Origin: Acanthosepion esculentum
Taxonomy: Eukaryota > Mollusca > Cephalopoda > Sepiida > Sepiidae
Direction of reading: 5' to 3'
DNA length: 64,000 nucleotides
Assembly (NCBI GenBank): GCA_964036315.1
Contig: OZ038480.1
Coordinates: 10,889,203 to 10,953,202, forward strand
The position numbers and the translations under genes are program-made. The notes beneath the pieces were generated by a model. The model saw nothing but the letters and a program-made list of their open reading frames with translations, did no database searches and had not been told where the DNA came from. Below, one piece after another: positions 1 through 12,251 of the stretch; the first letter of the stretch is position 1; every line of letters starts with the position of its first letter.

Positions 1-1342
1 GTGTATATAACATTTAATGCCATGTTGCATTTCTACCAATTCCCGGTCAGTTCCATTATATTGAAATGCCTGTTTTTCAAAAAATTCCTCAAATACAATG
101 GATAAAGTTAAAATTTTAAAATAACTATAACAGATCGTATTTGAGCATATTTTTAAAAATCACAATCACAATGGAATGCAAATTTTATCACAGTTACAAT
201 AAGTTTGTCTATGTAATTTACCCATGAAGATGATCTTGGAAAAGGTCGAAAGTACTTGGGTTAAAAAAAAAACGATGGTGCCTTCCTTGACGAATTTCAT
301 CTTAACATCAAGAAAATGATTAGACAACTGCAAAGGATCAGTATAAAAATAAGTAAACACAATGTCTATATTATTCAATGAAATATATATATATAAACAA
401 ATCATAACCCCCACATACATAAACAGACACCATATACTTCTCTCTTTAAAATATACACTTTTCTCTCATTAGAACAACTATAATCTATCACTTACAGTCC
501 ATAAGTGAAAGAAAACTTTTCAGTCCATATGAGAGCCCAATGTATGATACAGAACAAATAATAAGAATAATTAGGAAAAAACCTTAAAAATCCATAGTCA
601 GTAATAAATTTATTTCAATGAATATAAACATTTCATCAGACCGACTACATTTTATGAAATGGAATCAAGATATGCCAGACAAACAGATATACAAAGGTAG
701 AAAAATAAAAAATATAAGATAATACAATACTAAAAACAAATTGATCAGGTAATGAAAAAGGAAAGTTAAATTTAAAACAAACTTACAAGAATGTGTCAAA
801 TAAAGTTCACAGAGGAATGGATTAAAATGGTGCCTATTTAAATAGCATCATCATCATCATCATCATCATATAATCATCAACCTCATAATACTAATGATAA
901 TAATAAAAAATATAATATACTTATAGGAAAAATATATATATTATTGTAAACAAAAAATAAAATTAAAGATAAAAATACATACACACATACACATAAAAAC
1001 CAAGAACATATATATATATATATACACACACATATATATGTAACAAAAATAATGACTAGTAATAATAAAAATAATAATGAAAATAATAATAGTAAAAAAT
1101 AAAAATTAATAAATGAAACATAAAAATATAAAAAATAATAATAAAAATAAATAATGATAAATAATAACAATAATAATAAAAAATAGTGGTAAAAATAATA
1201 AACACTATATATGATGTAGGCATTTGCATGATAATCACATAAATAATCAAATACATCTACAGAACCATATATACTTGTGCAATAAGAACATACAAATATA
1301 TATACACATACATACATACGAACACATGTACACATAAATGCT

Positions 1343-1378
<36 letters not shown>

Positions 1379-1970
1379 CATACAATTAAAAACCTAATTT
1401 ACAAATGCATTACCCACAAAATAAATCTTTTTAGGGTAAATTAAATCTATTTTTATTTCGACATTTGAAAATAATTTCATTTCTTTGGTTCAACAGTTGG
1501 CCTGCATTTTTGCATTTAATTCTTAGGATTTTTTCCTGTAGGCATAGATTGCATCTATTCCAGTTGTTGGGAGTTTGTGATTGACAGATGATATACTATT
1601 TAATCTGTGGGGTGAAGCCTCTATCATTAAGTCTCTAGAAATGTTTAAAGAGAGCAGTTTGGTGCATTAAAGAAGCATCAGAGAAGGAATGCCTGTGATT
1701 GTAGAACCTCTGTTTCCAATTTCCAGCAGAGATAACGATGTATACTTTTTTATCATCAATATTTATTTTTGGAAAGATGGTAGCTAGGTATACAACATTT
1801 TCTGAATTACAAATGCCACCAACTGGGCAGTTGGTTTTGGTTTTACAATTGCAAGGTCTTGTTATATATATGTTGCTGTCATAAAATGATTTTAATATTT
1901 TATTGTTGTGTGTGTCAATAATATTATATATGTTGTTTGTGCAGGAATAACTAATTTTTAGAGTTTTTCT
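1..1970. other. intronic DNA, no exon seen
   Basis: AT-rich intron of the 53BP1 homologue between its ubiquitin-motif exon and the BRCT exons outside the window. It holds a (CAT)n run at about 846-868, polyA/polyT-rich low-complexity DNA to about 1380 with short TA and TG runs, and a stretch at about 446-500 shared with 51106-51150 and (inverted, weaker) about 5620-5650. No coding exon with usable splice sites was recognised. Confidence 0.6.
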
Positions 1971-1978
1971 ATTAAATA

Positions 1979-2025
1979 TTTATATATATATATATATATA
2001 TATAGCCAGTGAGTGACACTAAGTA

Positions 2026-2067
<42 letters not shown>

Positions 2068-2123
2068 AGTGAGTGACACTAAGTAGAATATATATATATA
2101 TATCCAGTGAGTGACACTAAGTA

Positions 2124-2157
<34 letters not shown>

Positions 2158-2213
2158 AGTGAGTGACACTAAGTAGAATATATATATATATATCCAGTGA
2201 GTGACACTAAGTA

Positions 2214-2247
<34 letters not shown>

Positions 2248-2265
2248 AGTGAGTGACACTAAGTA

Positions 2266-2321
<56 letters not shown>

Positions 2322-2385
2322 AGTGAGTGACACTAAGTAGAATATATATATATATATATATATATCCAGTGAGTGACACTAAGTA

Positions 2386-2434
<49 letters not shown>
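1979..2434. repeat. compound (TA)n array with 8 copies of a 23-bp core
   Basis: The core ccagtgagtgacactaagt plus agaa occurs 8 times, separated by (TA)n blocks of varying length. The core is almost identical in all copies (first copy begins gccagt instead of tccagt), while only the TA blocks vary. Confidence 0.95.
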
Positions 2435-2436
<2 letters not shown>

Positions 2437-2513
2437 AAATAATTCTGTCATTTATGATAAAAATCATTCTGTCAGGTTACTATATTTCCAATAATAATAA
2501 ATAAAAATCTCAC

Positions 2514-2638
2514 CCAAACTAACATCTGCCCCAGAAAGAAGAGGAGTGCTTGGAGCTGCACTTGTCATTTGATACTCTTCATCAGATAACAAAATAGCAG
2601 CCTGGTCTTCTGACAAAATCACCTTTTGACGGGCACAA
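2514..2638 (-). CDS. TP53BP1: 53BP1 homologue, post-Tudor helix and start of the ubiquitin-recognition motif
   Basis: 125 bp. Acceptor attttttttccag, donor gtgaga. Encodes CARQKVILSEDQAAILL, SDEEYQM, then PSTPLLSGADVSL. Human counterparts are MAVILSLEQGNRL, EQYGLGPYE and TPLTKAADISLDNL. V and L of ADVSL match I1617 and L1619, which contact H2AK15-ubiquitin nucleosomes. The TP and the Ser of DVS match T1609 and S1618, which are phosphorylated in mitosis in human. The exon ends in phase 1 within the motif; the rest and both BRCTs must lie left of base 1. Confidence 0.93.
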
Positions 2639-5600
2639 CTGGAAAAAAAAATCATATTATAGAAAGTTTTATTATGTCAAATATGAATTATTAATTTTGA
2701 TAAATGTTAAATAGTTACAAATAATTTTTTAACTTCAATATTGCCTCCACTGGGTGGGTCACATGTCTAGAATGCATCCCACTTGACTCGATTGCCTCAA
2801 CTGGGTGGGTCACATGTCTAGAATGCATCCCACTTGACTTGCATGTATCATCCTGTCTGGAGAACTTACCAGCAGCAAGTGGCTACCTGGAAACCCAAAA
2901 CAACACTTCAAGGATCAGTTGAAAACATCCCTGACACAGGCCAACATCGACCCTGAGACTTGAGAAACTGTTGCTGCAAATCGACCTTCCTGTCATAGGA
3001 CCATCTCAAGGGGGCGGTGAGATGGGTCTGACTTATCCAGCCACATCCACCACTCTCATTCCTCTGAGTCTCCTGCTCACGTCTCTTCAGGAGTAGGCTG
3101 GGCCTTCGCAGCCATCTCCACCACCGCCACCAGGGGGAATAAGGAGAGAATGGAAATGCTCAGATGTGAGTGGGTGCTGACGATTTATTGATTTTGATAA
3201 ATGTTAAATAATTACAAACAATTTTTTCATTCAAACAATTCTCTTAAATCTTAAACTCAACCATTTTTATCTGAGTTTTGAATTTCAACTATTCGCATTC
3301 TATACAAGAATTTGCAGTATTTTCATTTTCTTGTAACATCTGAACTGTATTAATGAAAAACTATCTTCATTTGATATAAATAAGTTTACTGGCGTATCAT
3401 GTTGAAACACCAAAGTTAAGCAACATTGAGCCTGGTCAATACATAGATAGGTGACCATTGGAAATACCAGGTGCTGTAAACTTGGATGTGTGGGTGGTGT
3501 AATGGATAACAGCTTCGAATTGGAATTTGGAGAGCCAAGTTCCAATTCCATTCAGGTTCATTATATTAACTTACACACAAATAGCCTTGAAAAAGGTATG
3601 AATACACCTATTTGCCCCTTAGCTATGGGTTAATTAGTAGAATTTGTATCGGTAAATCATTATTATCTCAAAAAAAAAATTCTTACAATCTAAAAGTATT
3701 TTGTTGCATTAAATAAGCTGCAAAACCCATAAAAAACAAGTCAAATGATATAAAAAAATGTTTTAAATACAGAATGTAAATAAGTCAATGAAGTATGCAA
3801 GGCAAATATGATTTCACAGATGATATTCTAAAAATTGATCAAATTCTTTTTTGCATTGATAAACAACAATATAAATTCAAAAGCTTACTTGACTGTTGTG
3901 TTGTCATCCATTTCTACTTGGTAAACAAAGGAATCAGAAGAATCAGAACTGATGGAAATATGGTCAACAATCATCGCAGAATCAAAGAAATTATCTTTGG
4001 ACTGAACCATTACGCTCTGACCCTGCGGAAGGTAATCTACAACCAAAATCTGGTTTATTTTAACCCACAGTTGATCCCCGTCAGCAAAGTTGATTAAACA
4101 CCTACAAAGAAAAGTATTAGAATAGAACGCACACATACAAAATTATAACATATTTACAGTATTATTTTATTATTAGCTTTACATCTTATTGTTACTTCAT
4201 TATCGAAAAAAACACAACATCAATATATACTTCCTTCTTATTTTTTTTCACTTCGTATTATTATTATTGCTTTTTATCCCAATACTCTGGCTCAATACTC
4301 TTCATTATAACTTTATTTTACTCTTTTTATTAGTCTTCATTATTATTTTATTACTAGTTTTATTCCATCTTATTATTGTTGCTTTTTAACACATGTCAAT
4401 ACATTATTGATTATTAATATTATTGATATACACTATTTTAGCTTATATCAATACTTCTCATAGCAGTTTTATTTTGAAACGGTCTAAAATATTTTTCTAA
4501 AATTCTGAGATGGTTTTTGTTATTTCATATATTATTCATATGGTTTTCTTTATCCTTGTTGCTATAAAAAGTGTTTCAATCAATATGTTATTTACCTTTT
4601 GTCGGTTAATAGATACTGGCTTGAATTGAGGAATCAAAGAGCCAAGTTCAAATTCCAGTCGAATCCATTACATTCACTTACATGCTAATATCCTTGGGAA
4701 AGGTATGAATCCTCCCTCCCCAAAGCTATGGGTAAATAGCAAGACAGACCAGGTTTTACAGCCTTGGATAGCAACTGGTCTACCACAGAAAGGAATGGCA
4801 ATCTACTGCACAAAAAAAATCTGTCTCATCAGTCATGTATCAAAAGATACATGATCACCTAAATGTGTATCAGGCATGGCACATAACTGACTGACAAGTG
4901 TATATTATATCTAGACTTTAGAATTTGCTTTTTGTTAAAAAATATTACAAACTTTTGTTCCAACGTAATAGTTAGATTAGTTTCATTGACAGATTTTAAT
5001 TAATAGAGAAAGAAAAGAAATATGCCTACTATGTTAACGCTGGAGACGAGACAGACATCAGGAAGCCTGTACTGGTTGAAATGTGTTAAAAACAAAAAAG
5101 ATGAGGAAATAGTCAAGAGAGAATAATTTTAAGATATATTTGAGGTCTGGGATTTTGAAAGGTTTATATTTACACATCTGATTAGATTTGATTTTTAAAC
5201 TTATATTTATCCTCAAAGTTAAAGAATAAAAATCTTCAATTCTCATAACACAAAAAGATATCAATCTAAATTCCTAAATCCCATAAATAATTTGTGAATA
5301 ATTCCCAAGAATAACATTTGGAAAATTGTGTTGATTAAAATATAAAAAGTGTTCAATCATTTTGTGAAATAATTCATTACCATTTATAACCAACCAGCTT
5401 ATCAATTAAAAATGAACAATAAAATAAAAAATTTCCACTTACTTTCCTCCTTTCTCTTTAGATGCTGTTTTACCTGGATAGAAATACCCGTCTTTCCACT
5501 TAGCCATTACCTTCATACCTACCAAATGCAAGTATATAAATTCCTCAAATAAAAAATAAAAATACTCATTCACAGACAAAATCTATTTTAGTGAATTCTT

Positions 5601-8600
5601 GCTACTAAAGGGAAAGATTATAGTTGTTCCAACAAGATAAAAGTATAGATTTTTAAAAGAGTAGATGACATAAACGTTTTTGGTTATATGTATTTTTTAT
5701 ATATCATATTTTATTTTCTATACATTTTGCTACATGCGTTTCAAGTATTGTGACCTTCATCAGGCAAAGAATGATTATTTCCACATATTATTTAAAACAA
5801 TTTTTTATTCTGTTGAATCTTTAAACCATTGTCTTTTGTGTGTAGTAGTAATCCAAAATCATCTTGGACTAGTGGGAGAGTGTTCCTTTGCTTAAGCGAT
5901 AATAAAATTGTTAGGATTGGAAAGGGAAAGGGAAAGTGATGTGAGTTTTTGTTCTTATCTTTTTATGTCTGGTGAATTTTTTTCAACCTTTGCAGCGTCT
6001 TCTCTCTTTTATATATATATTTTAAGAAGATAAACCGCAAACATTTTTGGTTGAAATGTGGATTTTTTATTTTAAAATATATATTATACTCTATCTTCCA
6101 TAATATATATTTTAGTCTGTTAGTCAGTAAAGTAATTAAAAATATAAGAAAGCTAGATGAGAATACTATGCATGAAGTAAAAACAATGTCATTTCATATC
6201 TTTGTCTATTGATAGATACATAAATATTTACTAAACTTAGTCTAGCACAGATCTACATGAGCAAGGTACTTGATGAGAAGCTCCAGTAAATCATCAAGCA
6301 AGACTCATTTGCTAAAAAGTTCTGTTTCACACACTCCTCCACCCAACAAATAAATAGTCATATTGCCAAAGCTCAGTAGTTAGGAAACTGGTCTTTCTAC
6401 ATAATTACTACATCAGCGAGGATCATATATTTGTAGCCTTGTACCAGACTACATCTTGAAAATACATGTATGTTTTTTTAATTAACGTCCAATGTAAATA
6501 ATTTCTTATAATGTAATATATTACAGAGTTGAAAATTTAGTTGAAGTAGGATATGGAATTCTTACCAATTTCTGATTTGTCTTTTTTGGAAGACTCCGGG
6601 CTTAGAGATGGCATCTTAATCGGCTGGTAATCCTGCATGGTAATCTCTGGGCTACAAATATTTAAAAAAAAAAAGAAAAAATGAATAACTCAAATATTTT
6701 TATTAAAAGAAATATTTGTTAAGAAAACGAACTTTATCACCTATACATCATACCTACAGCAAACTTTATAGCGTAATAATGAATAAAAGAAAGCTTTGAA
6801 AAATAAAAAGTTGTTTTCATCTACTTACATTCGGATTAGTGACCTAATCTTTATTGTTATTATTACATCAATTTGACATTCAGATTAGTGTCCTAATTGA
6901 TTGACTGGAAAGCCTCAAAGAGACCTCTACCTCGGTTTCCTCCTCCCACGTTCTCTTTGCCGCAGAGGCTCTTTTAGAACGCCTGCTAAGGTTGTCTCAC
7001 CATGGTATTTTGGCACGCTTCGCAAAGCTGCCAGGTCAGTCATCGCCACGGCACTCAGAAGAGTGCAAAGCAGAGGTTGAAGTCAATGCCAGCCGCTTCT
7101 CCCCCCACTCAATGGAATCCTGCTCCTGTTTCCCCTTAGCTGGTGAGGCTTTTTTAGAATGCCTGCTTAGGTTGCCTCGCCTGGGTGTTTTTGCAGCCTT
7201 TGCAGAGATGCCGGGTTGGTCATCGCCACAGTACGCAGAAGAGTGCAAAGCAGAGGTTGAAGTAGACGCTATATGATCATCTGTAACTGGAATGTGCTCC
7301 TCCGCAGTTGCCTGTTCTGCATGTATAACGTTAACGGTGTTAGGGGTTTTCAGTTGCTGACGTGCAGATGTTAGTCGTGTAGGAGCCATTTGAAGGGTTG
7401 AAGAAATGCTGTGTAAGAATGCGAATAGAAGTTGATGCCGAAGCTGAAGCGGTGCAACCTCGTTGTATATGAAAACGAAAAATGCAGTGGAGCGGTATGG
7501 AAAAAGCTTCTCCTAGCTATGGGCCGTGCATTCTGGCAGCACGAAAATGTCGCTGTAGGAAGAGGTTACGCAACCAAAACGCTGAAGCATTGAAGATTAA
7601 AAAGTAGTGAAACACTGAGGTGTACTGGGCCGTGTAGTAAAGACAGAAGAGAAGTAACTTGCGACAGCAGTTAACTGTCTAATAGCAAAACTGAACTACA
7701 AAAAGGTAGAAATAGGTATGGAACATTAAGATGGACTGGGCTGTGCAGTAAAGGCAGCATGCGGAGATAAAATGGGTAATGCAAACGTTTAAGCAAATAG
7801 GTAACTTGCGGTAGCAGGAAGCTGTCAATTAATCCAAGGACAGATACGTTAATGGCGATCAAATCAAGACGTGAGTGCGGATGCAGCCGCACTGAAGGTT
7901 TATTTAAAGGGAGCGTGACTTGTCATTGATTGGTGTAGCCTGGACAATGGCCATGACTTAGACCAATGAATGAGCTCACGCAAAATGGAAGATGCTAGCG
8001 TACATTCACGCATGCGCACATGATTTGGCAAGCGCAAGGCTTGGCCATAAACGGGGTCAAGCTGCCTGCTGCATATGCAGCTTGGCTCTAACGCACGTGA
8101 TGCCGCCGATGAGAATGCAATGAAGCGTTTGCTCGTTTGGTTTGTGAGACAACGAAAAGCCGGAAACAGTTTGCCGGCATTAGCTTTGAAATGGATTGGG
8201 AGGAAGCCCTGCTGTTTTAGCGCAAAAACTCCTCCTCAGGTCTGGGATGCGGCCTGGACTAGGGGAAAAGGTTTAAAGAATTGAAAAATGGACTGCTTAG
8301 GGCGGAACCATTTTCACTCAGCACGTATGCTGGGTTTTTTTCAGTAAAGACGCGAATAAAGGAAGTGCTTATTTTGGTAAGATGCGACGATTAAAGCAAA
8401 AGTGTTGACAAAATCGAATATGTCATTTGTGGCTCAAAGTCAGACATGGTATCAAGGGAAAAAAAATCTTAATTTCAATGGCCCTGCACTCATTCCAGAA
8501 TTTGAGGTCAAATGTTTTTCCACTCCACTGCACACACTGACCTGTTTCTTCCCGCACAGAGCGTGACCTTAAATTAATCTGTATTTAGGAAATACCCAAC

Positions 8601-9658
8601 TGGAAAAACATTTTTACAGGTTGACCGATTGTCGATTTGCTCTCTGTTTGGGGGGCGCTCAGAGTTGAAACTTCACTTGGTGACTCCCAATGGCCTCCTC
8701 ATAAATCCGTTCGGTTTTCGCTAAAAACTGACATGCGGTTCAGGCGCAATCTGGGCGTTTTGGGTTTTTGGGTTTTATCGATTTTCTGCACTGTTTAGGG
8801 GGTCTGTGGTCATGAAACTTCTGGACAACACTTCTAATGGTAGACTCTAAGAGGGTGTCAAATTCGGTTGAAATGCGATCATTCCTTCTGTAAGCAGATT
8901 TTTTCGATTATCAATTTTTTTCGGAACCTGAGTCCGAACTCAAAAATCGGGCTCCGTCATGTCCTTACGGCAGCCATTTGCAAACTTGTGGTGAAAACCG
9001 CATCGAAATCGGGTGAGAAATGCGGCCTGGGCGAGATAACACCCACGACAGACACACAGACAGACAACATGAGAAATATAGATAGTAGATGCAAGTGCGC
9101 GAAGTCAGACAATATTGCATTGTAGTGGCAGTAGCAATAAAAAGAAAATTATTTAAACTTTGAGATATGTATTTTTTTTTTATTGATTTTTAGCTTTTCT
9201 TCATCACATTGTTGCTTTTTATCACAACATCAATAATTAAATTAGCAGCAGGAATAAAAATAAAAACAAGTAGCTTCTAACAAAACTAGCATTCCATATT
9301 TCAAAATCATTTTTCATGGACAGTGCCTTAACTGATTCAACCACAGAAACCCATCGAAAGTTGTGCACACATCTATAATCATCTCTCTATTCCACATCTT
9401 TGTACCATATTGTTTTGTTTTTTTTATAATACCAATAATACCAATAATAATCTTAATTTAAAATCTGACATGAATTATGTCTTTATTTAATGTTTTCTTC
9501 ATAATTATTTTTAAATTTTTGTTACAAGTTTTGTTACAAGTCTTATTACAAGTTTTGTTACAAGTAATCTTTCATCTAATGGTGAAAACAATTTCTTTCA
9601 GCAAAGTTTAAATCGAATATGTTAATATCTCAAATGTTGCATAAACAATCTTTGAAAA

Positions 9659-9697
<39 letters not shown>

Positions 9698-12210
9698 TGA
9701 ATTGGACATAGTCAGACAATTTATTTAAAGACATTTATAATATGTTTAACGTTCTTTTTATAGATACAAGTATTTAAGCAAATGCTCTGTTTTATAATAA
9801 ACAGTATTAAATAACATTTACCGGCCTGAATGTCCGAGAAATTTTCATAGAAATTTTCATTGTCGGAGAACGAAAATTTTCTATGAAAATTTCTCGGACA
9901 TTCAGGCCGGTAAATGTTATTTAATACTGTTTATTATAAAAACAGACCATTTGCTTAAATACTTGTATCTATAAAAAGAACGTTAAACATATTATAAATG
10001 TCTTTAAATATATATATATAATTTTATGACAATGCTTTATTTTATTACCAATAATTAACTAATGAAGATGGTGATGTTTTTGATCTTCCCAGTCATTGCA
10101 TGTCGACATCAGTAAGCTAAGAGATAACTGGGTTCTACAAGGATATAGCCAAGTTGTTGTGATTTTGTAGAGATGTTAGGTATGAAATCCTCACAGCTTT
10201 GGTAACTTATTTGCTTAAAACTAATTTCAAAGCACAAACCAACAAACTCTGCTGATAACTAACAATGGGTTTAACCTTTTATCTTTCAACCCACCAAAAT
10301 ATAAATATCAGCTCTCAGTGTTCAACCTGCTGTAACCCGGCCCATGTATACAACATCATCACAAATAACACAGGAAATCATGCAAACATTGGGACTTTGA
10401 CAAATTGAATCTAAAAGTACATAAGGCATAAAGAATTATTAATCTTCTATGTAGCCTGGTTGTTGGCCTTTTAGCAGGACAATTATTCTAGCAGTAATTT
10501 GTAATAAATTGAGAGACCTCAGAACAGTAAAAGCAGTTGGAGGAGAAAGGAAAGTTTAAAACTGGACTTCACTTATTTTATCATCTGGTTTCTGCATCTT
10601 TCTCTGTAGCTGTCTGAATGCTTATTGACTTATTTAAGATATTTGCAAACCTCTGGCACTGATTTATTGCATGTTTTTCAATTAGATATTCAGCATATTT
10701 CTTCATCCAAAAAAGAGATGGCTTTTCATGAAATGCAGTCATTCCAAGCTCCTAAAAAATCTAATCTTAAAAATTCTGCAAATGGAAAACATGACAACTC
10801 AAAATCCAGTCATGATCAGATGATTTCAAGTTGCACTTTTTTTTAGATGATTGTAGGAAAATAAACCTTAATGTCATCTGTATCCAAGAGGTTCATCAAC
10901 TTGGTTGTGATTCCATTTCACATTTGGGATACAATTTATTTTGGAATGGATACAAGAAGAAAAGACAATATGGAATTGCTATACATAAATCACCAGATAT
11001 TGTAATAGACACTATTGTACACCAGTCAGTAAAACTAATCACACCGACATTATTGTTCATGGATGTAAGATCCAAGTGATATTGGCTTATGCCACAACTG
11101 AAAAAAATGCTGTCTTAGGAAAAAAAAAATTCTACACAGGATTAAGTAAAATTTGTATAGTAGAAAAAAAAACACAGAAAATTAATGCTAACTCAAGCAA
11201 TTTTTAAAACGTCACTGTTCATTTGATCGCAAGATGACATCACTCTTTGAAACGGAAGCCTCAACATAACAATAGAGAACTCTTGCTAAATTTTTATTAC
11301 TCAAAAACTTACTCCATCCTTAACCCATGGTTTGATCATCCCATGAAACACCACATGACATGGCATAGCCCAGATAATGTAACAAAAAGGTTATTGACTT
11401 CAGCATCTCAGGCTCATAGATTAGGCAGTTTGTGAGAGATGTTAGAGCATTCAAATTTGAATCAGATCAGAGATTACTTGTAACTAAACTGACAACACCA
11501 GCCAACAAAATAGCTTGCTTCTGCCCACACAAACCAAGGAAAACTCCAAGATATAACATTGAAGCACTTAAAAATGAAAGTGTACTTCTAAAATTCAATA
11601 ATAAATTAGAGTACAAATTGATTTCAGTAAATCTAGATCAAAACATAAAGGAATCTAATGTTATATCGTTGTTGAAGCACATGAGACCATTCCAAAGAGA
11701 CCTAGAAAGAAAAATATTTCATACGTGGGATGATAACCTTGAGTTGAAAAACTTGATACAAGAAAGATACAAAAAGAAGAAAAACAGAAGGGAAAATACC
11801 AAACAATTAACAAAGAAAATAAAAAGCTAGTTAATTCTTTGAGAAACAAGGATCTCTGGAAAATTAGAAATGAAATTAATGAAGTCACATAGTAAAGACT
11901 GTATCAGGATGTAGAGAAACAAAAAAAAAAAAACACGATAATATCATACAATTAAAACCCTCACAGAAAAAATGTCCTGGTCTCAAAAAAACTTTGAATT
12001 ACATTTCAACCCTGACCAAACTTAAGATGCCTGCAAAAATAGAAAACATACCAATATTCATACAACCATTACAAAGTCCGTCCCCAAACATAAACGATAA
12101 TGAACCTAGTGATGAGAAAATTAAGAAAGCTATTACGGATAGCCGACAACGAACGTTTTCTCTGTCCGAATGAGTATCAATTCACTCTAGCCAAAATTCT
12201 CTCTTTCTTG

Positions 12211-12251
<41 letters not shown>

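Noticed and set aside
883..2379. Open frames rich in Tyr/Ile/Phe or IYIYIY
   Set aside because: Translations of AT-rich and (TA)n DNA with no coding character.
3389..3482. Possible functional 5S rRNA gene
   Set aside because: About 18 nt are missing and there is no terminator T-run at the proper place; it continues into a SINE body.
7036..7389. Host gene encoding a basic Ser/Ala-rich protein
   Set aside because: Internal duplication with a stop, GC composition unlike the host exons and position downstream of a Helitron-like start favour a transposon origin.
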